A stretch of 64,000 nt of DNA from Haberlea rhodopensis (GCA_907163345.1 CAJQUN010000464.1:310001-374000); one strand, 5' to 3'. Numbered from the stretch's first letter, positions 1 to 12,070 are shown. Program-made: numbers and translations. The notes: a model not told the origin generated them from the sequence alone.

Positions 1-1029
1 CAAGTTCTCACGTATGCGATATCATCTCTCGATCTCAATCGTAACATACATCATAAATTAATGGAGCGTGTTACAGCGTTATCTCTCGATCTCGGCTGTA
101 ACCCTCAAATTCAATCAAAGCTAGCTAGACTTTGATCTACACAATCAATTAATCTATGAACAATAAATATCAATGCGCTCAAATACCAATGAATCAATAT
201 ATCAAACACAACGAACTAAAACTTCAATAATATAAACCAAATTCAATTCAAATCAAATACAGATGAGTTTTCTTGTCTCTCGACCTCAAAAACAACAAAT
301 GAAAATGAAAATCAAATAAACTAAAGTTCAGAAATACGATAAACGATGGATGAATCCGTGCGTTGCACCGTGATTTCTTCTCTTGTTCCTTCCTTGCACT
401 CCGGAACGTATAGGCTCGACTTTGGACGAAGAACGGAGATTGGATCTCCTTGGGCGGCGGCTAGGGCGGCTGCTCTTGACCTAAAAATGTCTGATAATTC
501 TGTCTAGTTCGTCCTCCCTCTTGTGTAGAAGAGAATCCCCCTTAATAGTCCTCCAGAATCACGATAAAAAAGGAAAATAAAATCTTCAGATCTCGCGTCT
601 CGATCGATCGAGAATTTCACCGATCGATCGGTGCACTGTTCACGCCAGCTTTTGGAACTTACTACCTCGCTCGATCGATCGGGAATTTCCACCGATCGAT
701 CGAGAATTTGAAAATTTCAGCTCCGAGGTTACTGCCTTGCTCGATCGATCGTTAATTTGAAAAATCAGACTCTTGCTTCTGGCTGGCTCGATCGATCGAG
801 AATAAATCTCGATCGATCGAGATCTGAAAAAATCATCTTCTTCATTTTCTCATCTTTTACGCCTCGATTTCGCCCGTTATCTTCATATAAGCTCATTTCT
901 TCCACTTCCGATCTAATTTCCTGAGACAAACGAATAAACACCAAAAAGCATAATATCATCCAGGAAAAAGTACGAAAAATGAGAAGAAATTACAGTTAAA
1001 ATCACTCAAAATCTAAGCCTATCAGTCTA
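1..1029. repeat. Unassigned repeat with GATCGATCG cluster
   Basis: No protein-coding gene is visible. Between about 598 and 826 the palindrome GATCGATCG occurs seven times in roughly 230 bases, usually embedded in CTCGATCGATCGAGAATTT-like context. A comparable but not alignable cluster lies in LTR3 (9285-9525). Sequence to the right of about 1030 aligns with LTR3 from about 9616, while sequence to the left does not, so a junction lies near 1030. Most likely this is part of another repeat, possibly a related LTR in the opposite orientation, that truncates LTR1. The short open frames here are low-complexity readings of the palindromes. Confidence 0.45.
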
Positions 1030-2571
1030 CGTTCCAATGGGAATGCTATGCTTTTAAAATGGATTGGTTGGAGCCAAAGTTAATTAACGGAATTCCCGGT
1101 CGAATTCTTGGCTATCTTTTAAACTTGTTATATGGTATATTTTTGGGTATTATACATGTTTAGCCGGGGGCTTTTATTTTGGTAATCGTCATGGATTGAC
1201 GATATGATTGGGAAGTTATGAACGTGCTTGGGCACGTGATTGCATGCTTGTGTTTTATTGTGAGTTGTTTATGTGTTTTAGCACATATTTCTTGAAGCAT
1301 GGAACTCAAGCAAGGTTTGGCTTGGACTAGGGAGACTTAAGGTACGTATGGCGTACGAGCGTAGCCTATTATAATGTTGCAACTGTAAAATACATGGTAA
1401 GTGATAATTGCATTAAATGGGCATTGGAGCACATGGTGTGTGATGATTGCATTACATGGATATTGAAATACATGGCATGTGGTAATTGCACCAAATGGGT
1501 ATTGAAATGCATAGTACATGATACTTGCTATAAGTGGATAACGATATGCATGGCGAATGGTATTTGCGTCAAATGGTTATACATTAGGAACTATACGGTG
1601 CCGCTATTGAGCGAGCAATGATTTGGGATGCTGTCGCCGTTGAGCGACCATCGGTTATGACGCCGCTATTGTTGAGCGTGCGCAGGGTTTAGTATGCCGC
1701 TATTGTGGAGCGAGCAATGAAATAGGAACATGGAATCATTGGTTAGATATATGTGAGATCTACGGTCTTTTATATAATGATTTTACCGTATTGATTATGG
1801 AACTGGCATAATAGAACGGTATTAGTTAATCTATGTGACGATTAACTGGCTTTGGGAATTTGATGAGTTTGGTTATTGAGAACAGGGACAATATAAGGGA
1901 TCCCAGATGAGGGTGTTACCATCCAGGGAGTATCATTTAAATTATGGCATTCACATTCTGTATTTGAATTGCAATGTTATGATTATGGGATTGGTGGTAT
2001 TGGTATGCTCACCCCGTGTGGTGGCTGTCTCTGTTGGGGCAGGTGTTACAGGTGTAGCAGCAGCTTTGGAGTTGAGCTCGGGCTGTTGATCTGAGGTACT
2101 TCCAGGATCGAGGTACCAGAGCTGGTTGAATAAGCGCATGGGTCCAGAGTTGAGATCGAGCTGTGCTTGGGAGGTGCTTCCAGGATTGAAGTGCCAGTAA
2201 CGGTATCCGGTAGAGTCTTTTATACATTAGATACACGCGTGGTCATTGGGTGCTCTTATGTGAGTACATTTTACGTGTATACGGAATGTATAAATGGGCT
2301 ACGGCTCTTCTCTATTCATTCATGGTTTTCATGCAATTAAATATGGAATTGCCAAATGAACTGAGAGCATGTTAGTGTATTATAAGGGTGCATGTTATAT
2401 AAATAATTTGGTTGGGGAATTTGAATATTATGCGGATAGAATGCAAGAAATTTTCTGGATAGCATATGGTGTTGCACTTGCACATGGCTTTTCCCCATGA
2501 TAGTATGATTACATGCACTAATGGTATGGATTAATACACTAATAACGGGTTAAGGGCACGAGGTCCCTACA
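1030..2571 (+). repeat. LTR1, 3' part of a gypsy-like long terminal repeat
   Basis: From 'ccaatgggaatgcta' at about 1034 onward this stretch aligns almost continuously with LTR3 (8594-11006). Shared blocks include the GCCGCTATTG/GAGCGAGCAATG repeats near 1600-1720, the 'ggatgag...gttaccatccagggagtatcattta' block, the 'atgctcaccccgtgt' block, and the terminal 'gggttaagggcacg...cctaca'. It is closer to LTR3 than to LTR2, which lacks the GAGCGAGCAATG blocks. The 5' end is missing or replaced. I infer that it is the 5' LTR of the element whose 3' LTR is LTR3. No canonical primer-binding site follows it. Confidence 0.6.
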
Positions 2572-2589
2572 TGCCGCTTAAGCGAGGGA

Positions 2590-3420
2590 TATTATGCCGC
2601 TGGTATGTCGAAGCGAAGTAGCGAAGAGGGATATTTGCCGCTGTATAGAGAGGGATATCATGACGCTAGTTTATTGGCAATGGTTTATGCCGCCGGGTAT
2701 TCATAGCGATGGTTTATTCCACTATTCTATGGGCGATGGTTTATGCCGCAGGGTATTCATAGCGATGGTTTATTCCGCTAGTTTATTGGCGATGGTTTAT
2801 GTCGCCGGGTATTTATAGCAATGGTTTATTCCGCTATTCTATGGGTGATGGTTTATGTCGCTGGGTTTTATAGTGATGGTTTATTCCGCTATTCTATGGG
2901 CGATGGTTTATGCCATCGGGTATTCATAGAGATGGTTTATTCCGCTATTCTATGGGCGATGGTTTATGCCGCCGAGTATTCATAGCGATGGTTTATTCCG
3001 TTATTCTATGGGCGATGGTTTATACTGCTGGGTATTCATAGCGATGGGTTATTCCGCTATTCTATTGGCGATGGTTTATGCCGCCGGGTATTCATAGCGA
3101 TGGTACATTCCGCCACATCTATTGGCGATGGTTCATGCCGCCGGGTATTATATAGCCACGGGTCATTCCGCTACATCTATTGGCGATGGTTTATGCCGCC
3201 GGCTATTATATAGTGACGGGTGATTCCACTACATCTATTGGCGATGGTTCATGCCGCCAGGTATCCGCTACATCTATGGCGATGGTTCATACCGCCGGAT
3301 ATCTATAGCGATGTTTTATGCCGATGACTCTATGGCGAGGGATCATACCGCTGATTCTATAGCGATGGGTTATACCGCTATGTACGTAGCACTGGATTAC
3401 ACCACCTACGAGCGATGGGT
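2590..3420 (+). repeat. Minisatellite, about 28-bp half-units in about 56-bp dimers
   Basis: A degenerate tandem array alternates two half-units, GCGATGGTTTATTCCGCTAT-like and GCGATGGTTTATGCCGCCGG-like, each followed by a short TATTCTATG or TATTCATA linker. About 25-30 half-units are readable. The first two thirds are homogeneous; the last third drifts toward 'acatctattggcgatggttcatgccgcc'. The core GCCGCTA...GCGA also occurs singly inside LTR1 and LTR3, so the array probably grew from an LTR segment. Confidence 0.8.
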
Positions 3421-3534
3421 GCTACTTGCTACCACGGGTAGACGCTGGATACAGGTATGCCGCTATCTTGTTAGCGATGAGGTATGGTATATTACTGTTT
3501 TATTAGCATTATTGTGGATGTCATGCGTTGATAT

Positions 3535-3780
3535 ACATATACCGTCACATGTTTGACGATGAGATTATGGATGTCGTGTATCGACATATACCGTCACGTG
3601 TTTGACGGTGAGATTGTGAATGTCAGGTGTTGACATGTACCGTCGTGAGTTAACGATGTTATTTTGGATGTCATATGTTGACATGTACCGTCACGAGTTG
3701 ACGATGTTATTTTGGATGTCATATGTTGGCATATACCATCACGGGATGACGATGACATAGTGGATATTCTATGTAGATGT
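3535..3780 (+). repeat. Second minisatellite, about 48-bp unit, about five copies
   Basis: Units of the form 'ataccgtcac..gtttgacgatgagatt.tggatgtc..gt.tcgac' repeat about five times with 10-20 percent divergence. Each unit contains the inverted pair CGTCA/TGACG and a TGTCATATGTTGACA-like imperfect palindrome, so each can form a short hairpin. No coding potential is seen. Confidence 0.7.
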
Positions 3781-4123
3781 GTAGAGTCGTTTTGATGAAT
3801 AATACGTCTGGGTGTAGGTATTTAGTCATATGGTTTGAGTGTCGATGATGAGCACAAGGTGGTGTCTACGTCACCGGTTGACGAGACTGTTACACCGAGC
3901 AGGTTTGCTCGATGGATTATTGGATGCATTGTACCGGTGAGTGTACCGCATCATGCATTAGAGGTAAATATTTTACGAGTAGTGGTATCTTTGAGTATAC
4001 TCGCTGGGATGGCTAAGGCCAAGTGATTTATGGTAAGAGTAGTTATCGAGGAAACTACTCGCTTTTGTCGTTGTGACGTGTGGTAGACATGGTCACACCC
4101 ACCCTGAGGGTGTGGAAATAAAT

Positions 4124-6533
4124 TGTGATGACCTGGGATTATAGATGTTAATCCCGGAGTATTAATAAACCCTAAAGTTTTATGCGTGGCGATTTGAAGT
4201 TTAATCGCGATGTTGGGCCTCCCGAGCTCGTCTATTTGGGTAGTTGGGATCGTTGGATCCCGAGGTTGAGATTGTATTCTCATTTGGGTGAAAAACCAAT
4301 GAGTTGGGTTTTTAGTGTGACTCGGGATCTGGAGTGCTTTGTGTGGGCACCGGTAGGGGGTTTTGAGGTTAGATAGAGAGTTTTTGAAAACAGATGATTT
4401 TTAATGAATCATGATGTATTTGTGGGGCTATTGGTATTTCGGGGTAATTTTGCTATATATACCAGTTGAACCCAAGATTTTAATTTTGAAAGTCATTTCT
4501 TTTGCCTTGCCCGTCTCTCTCTCCCCGTCTGCCCTTCCCGATTTCCCTCAACCCTCGCCGCTAAAAGCGCCGCGCCCACCGCCGTCCGGCCACCATCCGG
4601 CGCGCCTGGAACCGGACCGTCGATAGCTTCGTCTCTTCCAGGCGCAACTTTCCACACCAAGAATTTGAAGTTTTGTCGAGAATCGCGTTCGGATTTACCA
4701 GAAAAACGCAGAGGTCCGATTCCTAGGGTTTATCCGATTTCGATCGATTTCCTTCCGATTTTTGTTTGGGTAACCTTCCTTACCCCTTTTTCGTTCTTCT
4801 CCTGTAATTCCCTGCCATTTTTGTGATGTTTGGTTCGAATTATTCGCTGCTTGCGTGAGGGTGGCGTGCGATTTTTGGGGTTTTGGCAGGAGGGGCGGTG
4901 GTTCTTGATGTTGGTCGATTATTTCATGTTTTAGATGAATTATGGTACTTGGTTGGGTTCGAATTGTGATGTTAAGGGTTCAAAAATTTAAGGGTGGTTC
5001 TTGAGCAATTTTCGTTGATGTCTCATTCGATTTCCCTCCTTGTATGTGCTCTACCCCGGGTCCTTTAAATGGTCAATTGTCGTGTGTTGACAATACTTTT
5101 TTATAAGGGTTATGGATGTGCTTGAACATGGGTTACATGTTCGTAAATAATTGTGAATTATTTATCGTGTTAGCACATCATTCCTCGGGGCATGGAACTC
5201 GAGCAAGGTTTGGCTCGGACTACGGAAATTTAAGGTACGTGCGACGTACGAGCATTACTTTATATTAGAGCATTTGTGAAATGCATAATGTGTTTTGATT
5301 GCATTAAATAGTTGTGCATGTGGTTATATATATGTGTTGAGATAGTTATGGAGCGACCTAATCTTGACATCGCCGCCACAAGCGTGCGTGATACTAGAGT
5401 AGTATAACCTTACATGATATATGGGGTACTGGATTTATATGACCATTGTAGGGCATTGAGATGCCTGAGAATGACTGTGGAATCATGTAATCATTGTAAG
5501 ACATTTGAGATGTCTGAGTATAACGGAGAATTGGTAAAATAAATGCGAGGCATTTGAGCTATCTATGATTGGTAGCGAAGTTGGGAAATCAGTATTAGAT
5601 ATTGAGATACCTATATTTGCATGTATAATGAAATTGGAATCATTACTTATTGATATTCGAGAATTAGGCATGCGATGAGTTAATCAATGTGTGGATTTAC
5701 TGATTTTTGAGATTCGATGAGTTTGATGATTGTGAGAACAGGGACAGTACACGGAATCCCGGATGAGGACGTTGCCATCCAGGGAGTATCATTTAAATTC
5801 ATTAGCATTTACATTTTGTAAATTATGAATTTCATTATTGTGATTATGGGATTTTGTGTGTTGGTATGCTCACCCCGTTGGGGGCTGTCTTTGTTGGGAC
5901 AGGTAGAACAGGTACATCGATGGCTTTGGAGATGAGCTCGAGCTGTTGATTGGAGACACTTCTAGGATCGAGGTACCAGGGCTTGATGGAGCAAGGTATC
6001 AGATAGGGTACTCATATACACCTGAGGGTTATATACATATTCTTGATGCTCGTATGTGAGCACGATTATACTTGTATATGGGTTGTATATAAAGGCATGA
6101 GCCTTTCTCTCTTTCATTCTATGTTGCATGCAATTAGTGGTAGAATTGATAATGATATGAGAGTCATTGGTGTATTATGTGGGTGTTGAAACCCACTTTT
6201 GTTGTCTTATTGTGTGTTGCTTTCCCTGGCCGGGAATTATGTTATGTGATGTGCTTTTATTTCGGGATAGCTCAATTTATGGGGAGACTCTGCCCAAAGT
6301 TTTATCAAAGTCCACAATGTAAAAAGTGGCGTAATGGGGATGATAATGGGCGAAATCTATGAGTCTATTTGTTGGTAGAGATGATCTTATAACGTTGAAT
6401 ATTAAAGAAATTTTGTAATTGCCATTCAATGGTAAATTATCATCTGAGTTTCCCGATTGATTTTTATTGAAAGCATGTGCCACACATAGTGGTTAATACA
6501 CTAATCAAGGGTTAAGGGCTAGGGGTCCTTACA
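4124..6533 (+). mobile_element. LTR2, solo LTR of a gypsy-like element with 5-bp TSD
   Basis: This 2,410-bp unit begins TGTGATGACC and ends CCTTACA, giving the imperfect terminal inverted repeat TGTGA/TTACA. It is flanked on both sides by TAAAT (4119-4123 and 6534-6538), a perfect 5-bp target duplication. It aligns with LTR3 in the promoter-proximal block ('atgatgtat.tgtggggctattggtattt' followed by TATATATACCA near 4456), the 'cgtacgagcat' block, the 'gggagtatcattta' block, the 'atgctcaccccgt' block and the 3' end. It lacks LTR3's GATCGATCG array and carries extra sequence near 6180-6420, so it is a separate subfamily. The duplication shows an independent insertion that later lost its interior by LTR-LTR recombination. 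Confidence 0.75.
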
Positions 6534-8593
6534 TAAATCCTAGTGGATAGGATTGCATTGGGGTTGAGTAAGGACACCGGGATGTCCATTGTGCATTGGT
6601 ATTGGAGAAATATTGGATGATAACCCAATACTCTGATTGATGGTACGGTATGGCGTACCGGGATGGAACGTATGGCATGTTGGCAGGTTTGGTATAAGCC
6701 TATGGGGGCAGCGAATTGCTAGCCAGGTATTGTTGCAGTGATATAGTGTGCTTGTTGTAGCCATTACACTGCTCGTTGGAACCGATTTTGGTGAATCATA
6801 TGATGATACGATGAGGGTAATAGTGGACTCTAGTAGTCACTATGTCGCATGAGGTTTGAGGTAGAGAATACCTCACGGGACGTTTATACGTCAAATGTTA
6901 AGGGACTTGTACTGGGACAACTCAATTATGTTGGGAGTACCAACGTGAGTGTCGACAAGTCGTTGTTAGCTCTGGTTGATCATCTTTGCATATGGAATGC
7001 AACGGGAGTCACAATTGGAATTATGGGATATAGTTAGTGGGGTGACACTACTATATTGATATTATCTCTTGGAGAGATTTGAATTGTACTGTCATGGAGA
7101 CATCTAATATTGGTTGAGGGTTGACTGTTAATCAACCAGGGTAAGCCCTACTACTGTTGGACTATGTGATGGCTTTATAATTCCGACAAGACATTCGAGG
7201 AGGCGTCTCTGGGAGAGATGCTCAAGGTTTGTGGAGTACTATGGCATTAGTACAGAGCATCGTTAGATGTGTATACGTCGTGTATACGGATTTTGATTTG
7301 GTAATAGTAGGCATTGCGGCACTATTCGGAATCGGTTATGTATTTGTTGATTCTGAGATATATTTTGGTAAAAATTATCCAGTTTTCGAACGGTGGTTCG
7401 AGGTTGGAGGGTCATGGATTCATGACACTTTCCTTATGAGGAAAGCGGTACTGATATACCTACCGGTTGAATCTTTGGGAGATTCGTTGAGTCGGTTTGT
7501 GCGGTGTTGATGTCGGAATCACGCTATTGGTCGTTGGTTCGTCAATCATCATTCTCCGTTGAGTGAGAATAATTGGGGATTGCCAGTGTTTTTGGGACTT
7601 TGGGCATGATTGGTGATACCCGAGTCGATTGCATTGAGTATGCATGTTGTATTGGTACTTAAGCATGTATACTAGTGTGGGTATACGAATGCCAGCATTT
7701 ATTTTGGTCCTCGTCGAGCATTGGGTTAGTATGCTTGGAGGAATGAATCTCCGGTGAGAGATTGTGGCACTTTGAGGTTGGTAATCTTGATGGCACGATG
7801 TATTCTGAAGAATGATCGTGAGGGTTGGTTGATTTCCCATGAGGAGGGATTGTCGTTTTTTAGGCCATGGTAGTTCATTTCTGAGTAATTTGATAACATC
7901 CCAGTGTTAGGATCGTTGAATCCTAGGGTAAACGAGGGATGACCATGTTTTGGATTTGTTAGGTGTCGCGGTTGACACTTGTGGCGGGAATGCAAATAAT
8001 TGTTCTTGCATGTCCTTTCGGGAATTTGAGAACTTGTAGAGTCTCGACGATGTGTTGGACCAAGATGTGATTTATTGGAACTTATTGATGTAGACATCTT
8101 TAGAGATGTGTTTTGTGTTGATCGGTAGTTGTGAGTTGCCCGATCCGTGTTGCAAAGTGGTGCAACTGCTCCTTTGATGGAGGTGGAATTGGAGAACGGG
8201 AACCGGATTTAGTATAAGTACACTGTAGTGTACTGGTGGTTTCCTTGGTAACGATGTATGGTTAACATCGCAGGCTAAATCGTAGAGATATCATCGAGGC
8301 GATATCTATTTTGGAATCACGAATGATTCGTTTGGTTTGCAGTTATGGTTGGCTGACTGCTTTTGAGATGGTTAGCATCGGGGAATGCTGACATCTTTCT
8401 TGAATTTGTGTTGGTTTGGGAGGTTACTCCATTCCAGGTGCTGGTGCGAAGTCTGTATCCTCGCGGTTGGTGTGTCGTTCATGTTATGTTCATGATTCGA
8501 CAATGTGGATCCGTTTGGATTGCGTGGTCTCGGCGATACGTAGAGTACGCCTGTGCAAATTTTGGGGATGAAATTTTATTAGTGGGGGATAAT
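6534..8593 (+). repeat. Non-coding internal region of the LTR1/LTR3 element, right part, ending in a polypurine tract
   Basis: No gag or pol domain is recognisable in any frame. The last 50 bases carry the hallmark 3' end of plant gypsy polyproteins: a frame reading FGDEILLVGDN is followed by the purine-rich tract AGTGGGGGAT just before LTR3. That supports this as the 3' internal end of a Ty3/gypsy-derived element whose 3' LTR is LTR3. Open frames of up to about 125 codons are scattered on both strands and resemble no family I know. Confidence 0.5.
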
Positions 8594-11006
8594 TGTGATG
8601 CCCGGGGATTAATGGTGTTAATCCCTGTGTGGTAATGATCCTGAATGGATTTTAATTATGGCAATTATGAATTAATTGCGATTTTGGGAATCCTGGGGAT
8701 TTTAAATCCGGTATTTGGAGTCGTGGGATCCAAGGGATGATATTGTATTCTCATCGTGGTGATAACCTTGAAATTTTGTTTTTGGTAGAGCTGGTAATGA
8801 AAATAGAGATTGGGAGGTAATTATTAAAAACAGATGAATTTTAATGAGTCATGATGTATATGTGGAGGGATTGGTATTTTGGAGTTTTGGTCCTATATAT
8901 ATACCAAGTAGACTCGGTGTTCCGTCGTTGGCACGTATTTCTTCCCTCTCTCTCTACGCCTAACCCTCCCCCATTTCCCCTCTTTTCTCCCTTGGAGGAG
9001 AAATCGTTGGTAGCTTGGCTCGGGAGCCGGATTTCTCGAAGATAATAATGTATTAATCTTCCCCTCATCCTTGTCTTCGAGTTGGTAGTAGTATTGTAGA
9101 GTTTGGTTAAGGTTTTGGTTGGTTTTGGATTTAGGGATTTTTGGTTAAAAATCCAAAGTTGAGTTTTTAGAGTTTTTATTGGTTTTAAATGGTGTATTTG
9201 AGGTGTTGATGGTGTATGAGGTGTTGGTTTTGAGTTTGGGTGTGAAAAACACCATGGAAGCTCGAGTTTTTTGGAAAATCGCAGGTCGCGATCGATCGCT
9301 GAGGAGTGCCGATCGATCGCGATGAGCAACTAGAATTTGGTGAAGATATAAAGTACTGGCGATCGATCGCGAGTGGTCTTGGCGATCGATCGCGAGTGGG
9401 TTGGCGATCGATCGCGAGTGGGTTGGCGATCGATCGCGGAGACTCGCGATCGATCGCGATGAGGCGCTGGTTGGCCACTGGTTAGGGGTGATCGATCGCG
9501 ATAAAATCAGCGATCGATCGCCGCTTGAAGGTTGGAGTTTTTTTTCAAAAATTTTAGAAAATGTCAGGATTTTGGAATCGAGGTTTAATTAATCGATTTC
9601 CGGGGCAATGTCCACATTCCAATGGGAATGCTATACTTTTAAATATTGGTTGGAGCCAAAGTTTAATAAAACGGAATTCTCGATTGAGTTTTTGGCTATC
9701 TTTTAAACTTAGAAAATGGAATATTTTGGGTATTATGCATTCTTAGCCGGGGGCTTTTATATTGGTAATCGTCACGGATTGACGATAGGGGTTGGAAGTT
9801 GTGAGCGTGTTTGGGTACGTTATTGCATGCCTATGTTTAATTGTGAGTTATTTGCATGTTAGCACTTAACTCATCGGGTCGTGGGACTCAGGCAATGTTG
9901 GACTCGAACTACGGAATTATAAGGTACGTATGACGTACGAGCATAGCCCTTTATTATAATTGCAATTGTTGAGTGCATGGTACACTATGTTGCAATAAAT
10001 GTATATGAAAATGCATGGTATATGGTATTAGCAATAAACGGATATTGAAATGCATGGTATATGGTAATTGTTATAAATGGATATATATATATTGGAAATT
10101 ATATGGTGCCGCTTTTGAGCGAGCAATGATTGGGATGTTGTCGCCATTGACCGACCATCGATTATGACGCCGCTGCTGTTGAGCAAGCGTGGGGTTAAAA
10201 TGCCTCTATTGTGGAGCGAGCAATGAAATAAAAACATGATCATTGGTTAGATATATGTGATATCTATGGTCCTTTATTTAATGATTTAACCATATTTGAT
10301 TATGGAACTGGCATGACAGAAATGGTATTAGTTAATATGTGGTGATTAACTGGCTTTGGGAATTTGATGAGTTTGGTTATTTTGAGAACAGGGACAATAC
10401 CGGGGATCCCGGATGAGGATGTTACCATTCAGGGAGTATCATTTAAATTCATGACATTTACATTCTGTAAATTATGAACTGTAATATTATGATTATTGGA
10501 TTGGTGGTATTGGTATGCTCACCCCGTGTGGGGGCTGTCTCTGTTGGGGCAGGTGATACTGGTGCAGTAGTAGCTTTGGAGTTGAGCTCGGGCTGTTGAT
10601 TTGAGGTGCTTCCAGGATTGAAGTACCAGTAACGATATTTGGTAGAGTATCTTATACATTAGATACACGCTTATTCATTGGGTGCTCACATGTGAGCACG
10701 TTTTTACGTGTATATGGAATGTATAAATGGGCATGACTCTTCTCTCTTCATTTATTGTCTGCATGCAATTAAATACGGAATTGCTAAATGAACTAAGAGT
10801 ATGTTAGTGTATTATTAGGGTGCATACTATGTAAGTGGTTTTGGTTGGGGAAGTTGAATATTATGGGGTTCTAATGCAAGAAATTTTATAGATGGTATAT
10901 GATGCTATGCTTGCATGTGGTTTTATTCCCATGATAATATGATTGTATGCACTAATGGCATGGATTAATACACTAATAACGGGTTAAGGGCACGGGGGTC
11001 CTTACA
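8594..11006 (+). mobile_element. LTR3, 3' LTR of the gypsy-like element
   Basis: This 2,413-bp unit starts TGTGATGCCCGGGGATTA and ends GGTCCTTACA. It follows a polypurine tract, as a 3' LTR should. A TATATATATACC promoter-like box lies near 8894. The region 9285-9525 holds nine GATCGATCG palindromes. From about 9616 it aligns with LTR1. The five bases after it (ATATT) differ by one from the five before it (ATAAT), so an alternative reading as an aged solo LTR cannot be excluded. Confidence 0.65.
9285..9525 (+). repeat. GATCGATCG palindrome array, partly 22-bp periodic
   Basis: Nine copies of GATCGATCG occur in about 240 bases, mostly inside the longer palindrome GCGATCGATCGC. Five successive copies from about 9361 to 9450 are spaced about 22 bases apart, with the linker GAGTGGGTTG. 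Translated frames read as IDR/DRS repeats and are not credible proteins. The array lies in the presumed 5' untranslated part of LTR3. Confidence 0.75.
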
Positions 11007-11399
11007 ATATTCATGTATGCATGTGGATAAATGTGATGTTTAAATATAAGTAACTGAGTATGAGAAATTGAGTCTAATACATATGGAATATGGGATACGT
11101 AAATGTACGTAATTCGGGTTTACGAGTTGAGTATTGATGCTTTTGGCAAGATTGATATGAGGAATTGTTGAGAATATTGGAGATTGATAGGCATGATTGC
11201 CTTCAATATATGGTTGGCTATGATTGAACCAAAGTAATGTATTGTGAGAATATCGATTTAGCTCGACGAATATCATGTTTTAAATGATGATCTTTAATTT
11301 GATGGTTATGGGATATTTTAGAATATTGAAACATGTACATGCAGTGAAAGCTTATGTTGGTTCAGACTTATTCAGGGGGTACACATTATAGCTTTTCAA
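11007..11399. other. AT-rich flank without recognisable features
   Basis: About 390 bases immediately downstream of LTR3. No gene, RNA or recognisable repeat is visible. This is presumably the old insertion-site flank or decayed repeat. Confidence 0.4.
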
Positions 11400-11970
11400 C
11401 GATTTTATTTTGTTGCATTGTGATTATTATCTTGACGTATATTGATAGAAATATGATTATCGTGTTGGAAGATGCTCATCTCGTGTGAGGGTTGTTTCTG
11501 TTCAAACAGGTAAAGCAGGTACAACATTATTTCAGGATGTAAGTTCGAGCTCATTGGATGATAGTGCTCTAGGAAACATGGTACACGTATTGGCTGATGG
11601 CATATCTTACTTATGCATTTAGAATTGTATTCATTTATTCGTTGCTCATCTGTGAGTATACTGATGCATGTATATGGTCTGTATAAATGCTTTGAAGTTT
11701 CCTTTTCCATTTAGTTGCCATAGGTGTATTTTAATTGTGGAGAACGTGCATTATGAATTGAGTATACATCTCTGATGTGTGTTTTGTCTGGTACTAGTTA
11801 GATGCGTTATTTTGGTGATTTATTGAGGGAATTGATTATGATATTGGCTATTGATTGATGATTGTTGCTTGTGACTTTACTGTTGAGATTTTGCTTCTTT
11901 GATTTAATTTTGGGAAGTCAAGTTTACGGGTAGGCTCTGCCCTAATTTTTATAAAATCCCACACAGTAAT
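11400..11970 (+). repeat. Diverged fragment of the same LTR superfamily
   Basis: The order of blocks matches the 3' half of LTR3: 'atgctcatctcgtgtgaggg' with 'ctgttcaaacaggtaaagcaggt', a GAGCTC block, a TTATGCATTTAGA block, 'gctcatctgtgagta', and 'tgtatatggtctgtataaatg'. It ends near 'gtaggctctgccctaattttta', which also matches LTR2 near 6285. It is too diverged to assign ends or a duplication. Confidence 0.5.
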
Positions 11971-12070
11971 TAATGAAGCATGTAGTGAGAGATATAAAGA
12001 ATGAATTTCTTTTATACACTTATAACATCATAAATACATTATTGCCAACATGAGACGTTGATGCCTTACA

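Larger units (their letters stand above)
2572..4123 (+). repeat. Non-coding internal region of the LTR1/LTR3 element, left part
   Basis: This region lies between LTR1 and the inserted LTR2. It has no recognisable gag or pol. It consists mostly of two tandem-repeat arrays (listed separately) and AT/GT-rich unique sequence. Its last five bases, TAAAT, are the left copy of the duplication flanking LTR2, so before that insertion it continued directly into position 6539. An element with long LTRs and a non-coding interior would be a LARD-like non-autonomous retrotransposon; that classification is inferred. Confidence 0.45.

Noticed and set aside
504..959. Frames reading repeated IDR/DRS words
   Set aside because: They are translations of GATCGATCG palindromes, which read alike on both strands.
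2590..3420. Regularly spaced repeats resembling a CRISPR array
   Set aside because: Repeats are contiguous and degenerate with no unique spacers, and the genome is a plant nuclear one. It is a minisatellite.
7229..8097. Open frames of 93-126 codons on both strands of the LTR1/LTR3 interior
   Set aside because: No start context, domain or codon pattern supports them, and overlapping frames exist on opposite strands.
8841..9329. 162-codon minus-strand frame rich in Thr, Lys and Ser
   Set aside because: It lies within LTR3 across the promoter-like region and GATCGATCG array; composition is low complexity and there is no family resemblance.
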